Made by a program: the position numbers and the translations under genes. From the NCBI GenBank assembly GCA_046261635.1, contig JBHEOL010000214.1, positions 1 to 26,879 on the forward strand: 26,879 nt of DNA, in the 5' to 3' direction. Each line of letters begins with the position of its first letter. Position 1 is the first letter of the stretch. The notes beneath the pieces were generated by a model. That model saw only the letters and a program-made list of their open reading frames with translations, did not search any database and had not been told where the DNA came from. This document shows, piece by piece, positions 20,629 through 26,879 of the stretch. Source of the stretch: JBHEPS01 sp046261635 (GTDB taxonomy: Bacteria > Acidobacteriota > Thermoanaerobaculia > Gp7-AA8).

Positions 20629-21533
20629 CTCTTATCCATTTCTCCCGCGGTGATTCTCAGATCCAGTCGGTTCTGGCGCGGCGGGAGAGGGCATGTGGCG
20701 AACTCGGTGAACGCGCAGGGTGGGTTGTAGGCGCGGTTGAAGTCGAGCATCGTCGTCCCGTCTTCGCCCGGGAGTGCGGCGTAGAGGTATCTCCCCGCGG
20801 GGTAGGTCTCTTCTCCGCTCGTCCCGTCCGCGAAGATGATGAATAGTTCCTTCGAACCCTCCTCGGTGATCGGATCGAGCCGGTACTCGCGCCCGTCGAT
20901 CGTGAAGACGAGGGCGCCCGGCGAGGCGACAGGCTCGACGGTGCCGATGATGTTCTGGATCGGAATCTGTTTCGGCGGATCGTACGGTTCGAGCCGGGCC
21001 GTGACGCGCCATTTCGGATCGATCGGAAACGAGGCGATGCCGCCGAACCGCGTCCTCGCGGGATGCTCCCGGTCGCGAGCGCGGATGCCGAAACGGCCCG
21101 CTCGCTCGATGAGGAACCACTGAAGGCTTCCGAGCTCGAGAACCGTCGGATCGCCGCTGGTGTCGGGGGCCAGCGCCACGGGTCCTGGCAGCTCACGCCC
21201 CTCGTACGTCACCGGGACGCCCGGCTCGGGGGTGAAGACGGCCGATCTCCCGGCGAGTCGGATCGTGCCGACGCGCGCCGGCGCCTTCCCTTCGGGGAGC
21301 GTGACGGCCGACGCGGGATCGGAGCCGACCGCGTTCTCACCCTGCTGGAGCCAGTGCAGCCCCGTCAGAGTCAGCCAGCCGGTGTCGCGCGTGAGGTTCG
21401 CCACGCGCCGCTCCCGGAAAGCGAGAATCTCCCGCTCGTAAGCGGGATCGGCGAGATGATCCGGTGGGGCCCAGGTGCACGATCCCATGAAAACGGCCGC
21501 GGCGAGGAGGAGGACGATCGCTGATCTCTGCAA
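20619..21533 (-). CDS. DUF1684 lipoprotein
   Basis: A 304-residue exported protein with the DUF1684 domain, a family of unknown biochemical function. The N-terminus (QRSAIVLLLAAAVFMGSC) has a lipobox ending at Cys19. Typical family stretches are DTGWLTLTGLHWLQQGENAVGSDPA (55-79), WRVTARLEPYDPPKQIPIQN near residue 190, and the C-terminal DFNRAYNPPCAFTEFATCPLPP. The last contains two cysteines and is the most conserved part. The TTG at 21533 has AAGGA 8 nt upstream. The C-terminal residues MDKSRG and the TAG stop derive from repeat copy C, slightly extending the usual ending. It lies between the recombinase and a sugar dehydrogenase gene, both on the same strand, without overlap. Confidence 0.9.
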   Translation of the reverse strand: MQRSAIVLLLAAAVFMGSCTWAPPDHLADPAYEREILAFRERRVANLTRDTGWLTLTGLHWLQQGENAVGSDPASAVTLPEGKAPARVGTIRLAGRSAVFTPEPGVPVTYEGRELPGPVALAPDTSGDPTVLELGSLQWFLIERAGRFGIRARDREHPARTRFGGIASFPIDPKWRVTARLEPYDPPKQIPIQNIIGTVEPVASPGALVFTIDGREYRLDPITEEGSKELFIIFADGTSGEETYPAGRYLYAALPGEDGTTMLDFNRAYNPPCAFTEFATCPLPPRQNRLDLRITAGEMDKSRG

Positions 21534-21603
21534 GTCGGGGTTCCTTCTTTCCAGCTCCCCCGGATGATACCCCGGTGGGGGGGAACGATGACTTCGGGGC
21601 GGA

Positions 21604-22764
21604 TCAGGGGGCGCGCCTCACCGCGCGCCGCCGGCTTCCGTCGTTCGCATCGATCCGGCGGAGGACTCCGTCGAACCCGGTCACGTAGATCTCGCCCGAT
21701 TCGTCTTCTCCGAAGGTGGTGATCGTCCGCGCGGTCTGCAGGAGAAGAGTGGATGTCCAGCCGGCACCGTCGTATTCGGCTCCCCAGATTCTCCCCGAGC
21801 AGAAGTCGCCGTAAAAGTAGACGGCCCGCATCGAAGGATGAACCCAGCCGCGGTAGCGATAGCCGCCTGTCACCGAGCATCCGAGCTCTCGGCCGTACTC
21901 GAGAATGGGAAGCGTGAGGCTCCCGTCGTCGCACCCCGAAGAGGGATTGAAGCAGAGGGTGCCTTCCATGCGGCGCCAGCCGTAATTCTCTCCGCCGCCG
22001 CTCGAGGCCGGCTGGTGATTGATCTCCTCGCGAGCGGACTGGCCGACGTCGGCGATGAACAGTTCGCCCGTCACGCGGTCGAACGAGAAGCGCCAGGGGT
22101 TGCGCAGCCCGGAGGCCCAGATCTCCGGCCTCGCGCCGGGCGTCGATGCGAATGGACTGTCCGGCGGAATCGCGTACGGCAGCGACCCGTCGATGTCGAT
22201 TCGGAGCATCTTGCCGAGGAGCGTGGTGAGGTCCTGGGCGCGGTTGCCGGGATCGCCACCCAATCCGCCGTCGCCCATGCCGATGTAGAGGTAGCCGTCC
22301 CGGGGGCTGAACTGGAGCTGGCCACCGTTGTGATTCGCGAACGGCTGCGCGATCCGGAGGATCTCGCGGCCCGAGGTCGGATCGGCGCGGTTCGGGTCGG
22401 CAGCCGAGACCCGGTACTCGGCCACGACCGTGTCGCCGGAGCCGATGGCCGTGTAGTTGACGAAGAATCTCCCATTCGAGGCGTAATCGGGATGGAAGGC
22501 CGCGCTCAGCAGACCCCGCTCTCCTCCCGCCAGGACGATGGCGCGGATGTCGAGGAATGGCTCGGAGCGGACGGCGCCTCCTTCGACGATCACGATCAGG
22601 CCCGCCTGGAGCGTGACGAAGAGGCGTCCTGAAAGATCGCCCGCGTGCGTGATGGCGACCGGAGAATCCAGGCCTCCGACGACCGGGACGAGCGTGATCT
22701 CAGGCGCTGCGGCGAGCGGGAGTGAGGAGAGCAACACGGCGGTGAAAGCAATCGCTTTGAGCAT
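21604..22764 (-). CDS. PQQ-dependent sugar dehydrogenase (Glucose/Sorbosone dehydrogenase family)
   Basis: An exported 386-residue six-bladed propeller of the soluble glucose/aldose dehydrogenase family, which oxidises sugars with PQQ in the periplasm. The signal peptide MLKAIAFTAVLLSSLPLAAA ends near residue 20. Recognised motifs are GERGLLSAAFHPDY (81-94), FANHNGGQLQFSPRDGYLY (142-160) with the likely catalytic base His145, IGMGDGG (161-167), ASGLRNPWRFSFD (217-229) supplying the PQQ-binding arginine, and FIADVGQSAREEIN (236-249). Some family members do not bind PQQ and have other roles, so activity is inferred. The ATG at 22764 has GGGAG 6 nt upstream. It follows lipA by 42 bp and could share its transcript. 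Confidence 0.92.
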   Translation of the reverse strand: MLKAIAFTAVLLSSLPLAAAPEITLVPVVGGLDSPVAITHAGDLSGRLFVTLQAGLIVIVEGGAVRSEPFLDIRAIVLAGGERGLLSAAFHPDYASNGRFFVNYTAIGSGDTVVAEYRVSAADPNRADPTSGREILRIAQPFANHNGGQLQFSPRDGYLYIGMGDGGLGGDPGNRAQDLTTLLGKMLRIDIDGSLPYAIPPDSPFASTPGARPEIWASGLRNPWRFSFDRVTGELFIADVGQSAREEINHQPASSGGGENYGWRRMEGTLCFNPSSGCDDGSLTLPILEYGRELGCSVTGGYRYRGWVHPSMRAVYFYGDFCSGRIWGAEYDGAGWTSTLLLQTARTITTFGEDESGEIYVTGFDGVLRRIDANDGSRRRAVRRAP

Positions 22765-22806
22765 GGCGGTCTCCCTCGCGGGCCGTGCATAAAGGAGGCC
22801 GGAAAC

Positions 22807-23682
22807 TCAGGCTGAGCCGGCTGCCGTATGAGCCACGACGTCCGCCATGTACGAGGAGCGGACGAAGGGACCGGAGAAGACTGCAGAGAAGCCCATCTCC
22901 ATTCCGGCGATGCGGTACTCGTCGAAGACATCGGGGTGGACGTACTCGACGACATCGAGCTTGTCACGATTCGGCTGGAGATACTGGCCGACGGTCAGGA
23001 TCTCGACGCCGGCATCGAGCAGGGCTCGCATCGTATCGAGGACCTCGTCCTTGCGCTCGCCGAAACCAACCATCATTCCCGACTTCGTCGTGACGCTCGG
23101 ATCGACCTGCCTCGCATGGCGGAGCACGGCGATCGAGCGGTCGAACCTCGCCCCCTTCCGCACGATGGCGTGGAGCCGCGGAACGGTCTCGACATTGTGA
23201 TTGAAGTAATCGGGGCGCGCGCGGACGACCGTCTCGACGCTCTCGAGCCGCCCGCGGAAGTCCGAGGTGAGCACCTCGACGCGCGCGTTCGGAAGGGCCG
23301 CCCGCAGCTCGGCGATCGTACGCGCGAACTGGAGCGCTCCACCGTCCGGCAGGTCGTCCCGGGTCACGCACGTCACGACGACGTGGTTGAGGTTCATTCT
23401 CTTCGCGGCTTCGGCAACCGACCGCGGCTCCTCGGGAGCTGGCGGGGCGTAGGGGCGCCCGCTCGTCACGTTGCAGAACCCGCACGTGCGCGTGCAGACG
23501 TCGCCCAGAATCATGAACGTCGCCGTGCCGCGCGTGAAGCATTCGGTCCGGTTCGGGCACGCCAGCGACTCGCAGACCGAGTGGAGCTCCTTCTCGCGGA
23601 GCAGCCGCTTGATCTCATGCAGCCCGGCAAGGTTGATTTTCTTCTCGCGGATCCACTCGGGAAGGCGGGGGGAGGAGGACAT
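22807..23682 (-). CDS. lipA: Lipoyl synthase
   Basis: LipA is a radical-SAM enzyme that inserts two sulfurs into protein-bound octanoyl groups to make lipoyl cofactors for pyruvate and 2-oxoglutarate dehydrogenases and the glycine cleavage system. The 291-residue protein has the auxiliary cluster motif CX4CX5C (Cys37, Cys42, Cys48; CESLACPNRTEC), the radical-SAM CX3CX2C (Cys63, Cys67, Cys70; CTRTCGFC) and the C-terminal RSSY serine ligand motif (GPFVRSSYMAD). The barrel segments (VVVTCVTRDDLPDGGALQFA and FNHNVETVPRL) are intact. The ATG at 23682 follows TAGAAT by 7 nt with no ribosome binding site. No lipB or lplA lies next to it. Confidence 0.98.
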   Translation of the reverse strand: MSSSPRLPEWIREKKINLAGLHEIKRLLREKELHSVCESLACPNRTECFTRGTATFMILGDVCTRTCGFCNVTSGRPYAPPAPEEPRSVAEAAKRMNLNHVVVTCVTRDDLPDGGALQFARTIAELRAALPNARVEVLTSDFRGRLESVETVVRARPDYFNHNVETVPRLHAIVRKGARFDRSIAVLRHARQVDPSVTTKSGMMVGFGERKDEVLDTMRALLDAGVEILTVGQYLQPNRDKLDVVEYVHPDVFDEYRIAGMEMGFSAVFSGPFVRSSYMADVVAHTAAGSA

Positions 23683-23689
23683 GGGGGAG

Positions 23690-23695
23690 ATTCTA
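23690..23695 (-). promoter_or_regulatory. -10-like hexamer TAGAAT before lipA
   Basis: TAGAAT on the minus strand (5 of 6 to consensus) ends 7 nt before the ATG at 23682. The spacer CTCCCCC cannot pair with the 16S tail as a Shine-Dalgarno sequence, so lipA is a strong leaderless candidate. Confidence 0.5.
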
Positions 23696-23701
23696 CAAGA
23701 C

Positions 23702-23811
23702 AGGGGCTAGGGGCTAAGGACTAGGGGCTAGGAAAGGCAGAAGAAAGGGGCTAGGGGGTAAGGAGTGGCTTTTGCCTTTCCTGGTCCCTAGCCCCTAGTC
23801 CCTAGCCCCTG
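23702..23811. repeat. CTAG-rich inverted-repeat element, copy D
   Basis: The left arm (23702-23733) reads AGGGGCTAGGGGCTAAGGACTAG (quoted in part: GGGGCTAGGGG). The right arm (23779-23811) is its inverted counterpart. The core is short (about 45 bp) and holds a degenerate internal CTAGGGGGTAAGG and a TTTTGCCTTTCC motif. It lies in the gap between lipA and carD; the carD stop codon follows the right arm within 5 bases. Confidence 0.85.
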
Positions 23812-23815
23812 CCTC

Positions 23816-24325
23816 TCAGTGTCCGGCCGGGATGGCCAGGCCTTTGTCGAGACATTTCTCGATGAGCTGCTCGGCTTCCTGCTCTCCGATCCCCTTGACG
23901 ATGGCGACCTCGGAGACGAGCAGGTGCTTGGCGCGCTCGTACATCTTCTTTTCGCGGAACGAAAGGCTCTTCCGCTTGGCGACCTGGGTCAGATTCTTGA
24001 GCACGTCTGCGACGTCTTCGAGTTTCCCGCTCTTCATCTTCTCGAGGTTGTCGCGATAGCGGTCCTTCCAGTCGCGCGAACCACCGGCAGGATGCTCCTC
24101 GAGGAGGGAAAATAGGCTCTTGATCTGGCTCTGGCGATAGAGCGGCCGCAGGCCGACGCGCTCGGTGTTGCCGACCGGAACCATGAGCCGCGAGTTATTT
24201 GAAAGGAGGCGGAGATGAAGATAGGTGCTGTCCATTCCAGCGATGCTGGATTCGGCGATCTGCTCGACGACCGTCACACCGTGATTGGGGTAAACGACCT
24301 TTTCACCGACTTTGAAAAGAGACAC
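23816..24325 (-). CDS. carD: CarD/CdnL-family transcriptional regulator
   Basis: CarD-family proteins bind the RNA polymerase beta subunit and stabilise open complexes, often at rRNA and growth-linked promoters. The 169-residue protein has the N-terminal RNA-polymerase-interacting Tudor-like domain (1-65; FKVGEKVVYPNHGVTVVEQI, with LHLRLLSNNSRLMVPVGN), then the helical DNA-binding domain. That second domain carries WKDRYRDNLEKMKSGKLEDVADVLKNL (about 97-125) and the LSFREKKMYERAKHLLVSEVA motif. This matches the normal length and order. The GTG at 24325 has AAGGAG 7 nt upstream. Many bacteria encode it as an essential single gene; here it lies alone between two CTAG repeat elements. Confidence 0.96.
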   Translation of the reverse strand: MSLFKVGEKVVYPNHGVTVVEQIAESSIAGMDSTYLHLRLLSNNSRLMVPVGNTERVGLRPLYRQSQIKSLFSLLEEHPAGGSRDWKDRYRDNLEKMKSGKLEDVADVLKNLTQVAKRKSLSFREKKMYERAKHLLVSEVAIVKGIGEQEAEQLIEKCLDKGLAIPAGH

Positions 24326-24467
24326 AAGTCGCTCCTTCTGTCAAAGATGAACCGATCCTTATGGGCAAGGGGGAAGGGCGGATCGGAAGAAAACCCTCGC
24401 CGAGGCAATAGCGCGGCGAAAGACAATTATCGCACAGAACGAGATCGATGTCATCGGCGAAAAAGCA

Positions 24468-24614
24468 GGGGCTAGGGGCCGGGGACTAGGGACTAGGAAA
24501 GGCAAAACCAACCGCGCAGGGGTTGGGGAAGGGCCGGGGAAAGGTACGAGCCGGAAGCCAAGTCATTGCCGGATGTGGCAGTTGCTTCTCCCTAGCCCCT
24601 AGCCCCTAGCCCCT
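24468..24614. repeat. CTAG-rich inverted-repeat element, copy E
   Basis: The left arm (24468-24498) has GGGGCTAGGGG with a GGGGACTAGGGACTAGG tail. The right arm (24590-24614) is CCCTAGCCCCTAGCCCCTAG and onward. The core (AAAGGCAAAACCAACCGCGC, then GAGCCGGAAGCCA and GCAGTTGCTTC) aligns with copy C throughout with scattered substitutions and only small indels. Its right arm ends at the TAA stop of the next gene. Confidence 0.88.
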
Positions 24615-25573
24615 TAGATCTTCGGCTTTGTCCGCTCGATCAGCCGCTCGAGCCGGAAGATCGCTTCGCGACGGTCGTCGTCGTTGCCGTTGAGCAGTTC
24701 CCGGATATGGCCGAGCTCGAAATAAACATCGTCTCCGGTGGGAGCCGGGCCGAGCGGGCGCGGGGGCGTGCCGATCGACCCGGTAGAGGAGCTCACCGGA
24801 GGCAGCGGCGTGACCGCCCGCCCTCCGACCTCACCTTCCAGCAGGGCGATGATCTCGTCCTGGAGGTTCCGGACTTTCCGGTAATCGCGGTCCCGGACCG
24901 CGTCATCGGTCGATTTCAGCCGGCGCACGACCTCGTAGTACGGGCTGTCCGGATTGTCGACGAGCGAGGCGCGCGAGAGGGTCAGCACGATCGACGATTT
25001 CTCCGATTCCGGTCGCGCGAAGACGGAGACCTCTGCCTCCCGGGCGACGTCCGGGAGATCCCACACGCGCTCGGAGCCGGACTCGAACCACTCGTTGACC
25101 GGGACCGAGAGCACCTGCGGCTGGCCGCCGATCGGGGTGTACCGCGCCTCGATCCGGTCGACCCAGACGCGGTCGTTTCCGAAAAAGAGCATCCGGCGTT
25201 TCGGGATCTCGACCCGCAGCCTGTAGGCGAGCTGGTCCTTGATCCTCACCTCGCTGAGTGATTCCTCTGCTCCCGGCGTGATCGCGGAAGATTCCTGCTT
25301 GCGTCCCGACTCGACCCGCTGCCAGGTCGCGTAGCGATACTCGAGGTCTCCGCTCTTCCCGCGCAGCGCGTCGAGCGACTGCTGGATGAGCGCGTCGAGA
25401 ACATTGCGGGGCATGTCGCGCCGGCTGACCTCGGCCACCCGCCGGATGACCTTCGCGTCCTCGTAGACCTGAGTGGAAGGGGATTGGAGAGGTTGAGCTT
25501 CGGCCCGTGGGGCGAAGGTGCCGATCGCCAGGGCGATCAGCACGGAGAGAAGAGCGGATCGGATCGAGGTCAT
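24614..25573 (-). CDS. Exported protein of unknown function
   Basis: This 319-residue protein has a signal peptide (SALLSVLIALAIGTFAPRAEA, cleavage near residue 26). It then has a helical segment (VYEDAKVIRRVAEVSRRDMPRNVLDALIQQ), a mostly beta-strand middle (about 75-190; RYATWQRVESGRKQESSAI, then WVDRIEARYTPIGGQ) and a region of short helices around DDAVRDRDYRKVRNLQDEIIALLEG. A Pro/Gly/Ser-rich linker precedes a C-terminal helical piece (FELGHIRELLNGNDDDRREAIFRLERLIERTKPK). No family is recognised. The start overlaps the deoB stop (ATGA), with a GGAGG a few bases before inside deoB, so it is co-translated with deoB. Its role is probably in the periplasm and need not relate to nucleosides. 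Confidence 0.82.
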   Translation of the reverse strand: MTSIRSALLSVLIALAIGTFAPRAEAQPLQSPSTQVYEDAKVIRRVAEVSRRDMPRNVLDALIQQSLDALRGKSGDLEYRYATWQRVESGRKQESSAITPGAEESLSEVRIKDQLAYRLRVEIPKRRMLFFGNDRVWVDRIEARYTPIGGQPQVLSVPVNEWFESGSERVWDLPDVAREAEVSVFARPESEKSSIVLTLSRASLVDNPDSPYYEVVRRLKSTDDAVRDRDYRKVRNLQDEIIALLEGEVGGRAVTPLPPVSSSTGSIGTPPRPLGPAPTGDDVYFELGHIRELLNGNDDDRREAIFRLERLIERTKPKI

Positions 25574-26745
25574 GATTCCTCCAGAATCGAGTCGAGTGCG
25601 CTGACCCCCGGAAGGTCCGGGGAAGAGGCGCCTAGGTGATGGGCGACGGTGGCGCCGAGGTCGGCGAAGGTGTCGCGGGTGCCGAGTTTGCGGGGGTGGA
25701 CGCGCGGGCCCGTGGCCAGGAAGGGAACGTACTCGCGCGTGTGGTCGGTGGATACGTCGGTCGGGTCGCAGCCATGGTCGGCCGTGAGAAACAGGATGTC
25801 GTCGTGGCGGAGGGCGCCGAGTAGCTCAGGGATCCGCGCGTCGAGCTCCTCGAGGGCTCGGGCGTAGCCCGGGGCATCGTTCCGGTGCCCGTACTTGGAG
25901 TCGAAATCGACGAGGTTCGTGAAGATCAGAGCCGCGTCGGATTCGCGGGCGAGCGCGATCGTCCTGCTCATGCCGTCGTCGTTCGACTCGCTGCGGATCT
26001 CGTCGTCGATCCCCTGATGATCGAAGATGTCGGCGATCTTGCCGACTCCGACCACGCGGCCCCCGGCGCGGCGGATCGAATCGAGGAAGGTCGGGCCGGT
26101 GGGGCTGACGGAAAAATCCTTCCGGTTGGCCGTTCGCTTGAACTTTCCCTTGCCGGGGCCGACGAACGGGCGGGCGATGATCCGTCCCACGTTGTACTCC
26201 CCCCGCATGATCTCGCGCGCGATCGCGCAGATGCGCCACAGCTCTTCGATCGGAATGATCTCCTCGTGCGCCGCGACCTGGAAGACCGAGTCGCCCGAGG
26301 TGTAGACGATCGGCTTTCCGCTCCTCATGTGCTCCTCGCCGAGCTCATCGAGGATGACGGTGCCCGAGGCGGGCTTGTTGCCGAGAGTGCCCCGTCCGAT
26401 GCGCGTCTCGAACTCGCCGATGACTTCGGGAGGAAACCCCTCGGGCCAGGTCCGGAACGGATCGTCGACGATGAGTCCCATCATCTCCCAGTGGCCGGTC
26501 GTGGTGTCCTTCCCGGCGGACCGCTCGGCCATCTTTCCCCAGGCCGCGCTGGGGGCGATTCGGCTGGCCGGAGTGGCGAGCGTGTGGAGAAGCCCGAGCC
26601 GTTCGAGGTTCGGAAGGGAAGGGTGAGCATCGCGCAGGACGTGTCCCAGAGTGTCGCTTCCCTGGTCGCCCCAGGCGGCGGCATCGGGAAGCTCTCCGAC
26701 TCCGAGCGAATCGCAGACGAGCACGATGGCCCTGTTACGCTGCAT
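25570..26745 (-). CDS. deoB: Phosphopentomutase
   Basis: DeoB interconverts ribose/deoxyribose 1-phosphate and 5-phosphate in nucleoside salvage. The 391-residue, alkaline-phosphatase-fold enzyme has metal ligands in VLVCDSLGVGELPDA (Asp12) and GSDTLGHV (Asp31). The catalytic threonine region is GKDTTTGHWEMMG (78-90) and the cap contains YTSGDSVFQVAAHEE. The family signature GPGKGKFKRTANRKDFS follows, with the C-terminal metal site TADHGCDPT and STDHTREYVP. The ATG at 26745 was preferred over 26769 because GGAGG lies 6 nt upstream of it and translation begins at the conserved RNRAIVLV strand. It overlaps the preceding gene's stop and the following exported-protein gene, forming a three-gene operon. 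Confidence 0.97.
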   Translation of the reverse strand: MQRNRAIVLVCDSLGVGELPDAAAWGDQGSDTLGHVLRDAHPSLPNLERLGLLHTLATPASRIAPSAAWGKMAERSAGKDTTTGHWEMMGLIVDDPFRTWPEGFPPEVIGEFETRIGRGTLGNKPASGTVILDELGEEHMRSGKPIVYTSGDSVFQVAAHEEIIPIEELWRICAIAREIMRGEYNVGRIIARPFVGPGKGKFKRTANRKDFSVSPTGPTFLDSIRRAGGRVVGVGKIADIFDHQGIDDEIRSESNDDGMSRTIALARESDAALIFTNLVDFDSKYGHRNDAPGYARALEELDARIPELLGALRHDDILFLTADHGCDPTDVSTDHTREYVPFLATGPRVHPRKLGTRDTFADLGATVAHHLGASSPDLPGVSALDSILEES

Positions 26746-26879
26746 CCGTTTCCTCCGTGAGGATTTCATGAATGAGTGGAGCAGGGAGTGCCGGGTCGTC
26801 GGTGATGGCGACTGCCTCGATGTAGCGAGCGGCGAGCGCCTCGCCGTCGACGGAGGGACGCGACCAGAGAAGGCGCGCG
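26735..26879 (-). CDS. C-terminal end of an unidentified protein (gene continues past window)
   Basis: An open frame enters from the right edge and ends at a TAA (26735-26737) that overlaps the deoB start by 11 bases. The visible 47 residues (ARLLWSRPSVDGEALAARY, then a stretch ending TEETDAA) look helical and acidic at the end. The tight overlap with deoB, plus a good ribosome binding site for deoB inside its last codons, supports a real co-transcribed gene. Thymidine phosphorylase or another nucleoside-salvage enzyme is a usual neighbour of deoB, but the visible part does not identify it. Confidence 0.65.
   Translation of the reverse strand, partial: ARLLWSRPSVDGEALAARYIEAVAITDDPALPAPLIHEILTEETDAA
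26752..26756 (-). promoter_or_regulatory. Ribosome binding site deciding the deoB start
   Basis: GGAGG on the minus strand lies 6 nt before the ATG at 26745 and not before the ATG at 26769. This favours the shorter deoB product. The site lies within the final codons of the upstream partial gene. Confidence 0.7.

Noticed and set aside
1..26879. tRNA or other stable RNA genes
   Set aside because: The intergenic gaps were read on both strands; none shows a cloverleaf or rRNA-like sequence. The gaps are short and mostly filled by repeats and hairpins.

Overview
The window comes from a GC-rich (roughly two-thirds G+C by eye) bacterium with lipobox lipoproteins, several Sec-type exported proteins and a lytic transglycosylase, so most likely Gram-negative. 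A member of the Acidobacteriota would fit this mix of DUF1684, CarD, tandem ArsA and gas vesicle genes. No rRNA, tRNA or universal marker is present, so that placement is a weak inference.

Layout. A truncated coiled-coil gene (1-325, -) diverges from nadE plus a small lipoprotein gene (533-2463, +). Facing them is the centrepiece, a nine-gene gas vesicle locus on the minus strand (8296 to 2558). In transcription order it encodes GvpF/L-1, GvpG, a tandem ArsA/Get3-type ATPase, GvpF/L-2, a short GvpM/S-like protein, a divergent GvpF/L-3 and GvpK. After a 180-bp gap with its own promoter-like signals come GvpJ and the main shell protein GvpA. Most joints upstream of the gap overlap or lie within 10 bp, which indicates one translationally coupled operon. 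No GvpN or GvpO is encoded here, and the ArsA-like ATPase is the only ATPase of the locus.

Downstream on the plus strand are mutY, a 911-residue exported propeller-like protein, a crotonase-family gene and a macrodomain gene. Next come purE-purK (-), a multi-pass membrane protein (-) and a membrane-anchored HAMP/PP2C phosphatase (+). The minus-strand run continues with a lytic transglycosylase, a XerC/D recombinase, a DUF1684 lipoprotein, a PQQ-type sugar dehydrogenase, lipA, carD, an exported protein of unknown function, deoB, and the last 47 codons of a gene running off the window.

Two features lie outside the genes. First, five copies of a CTAG-rich inverted-repeat element (about 110-160 bp) and two of a smaller ATAGGAC element occupy intergenic gaps, and two genes take their TAG stop from inside the CTAG arms. 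Second, at least eight genes lack an obvious Shine-Dalgarno sequence and carry a TANNNT -10-like hexamer 6-8 nt before the start codon, which suggests leaderless transcripts. Most other genes with a recognisable start signal have a purine-rich ribosome binding site or an ATGA overlap with the gene before. No CRISPR array, insertion sequence or stable RNA gene was recognised, and no gene-free stretch exceeds 300 bases.
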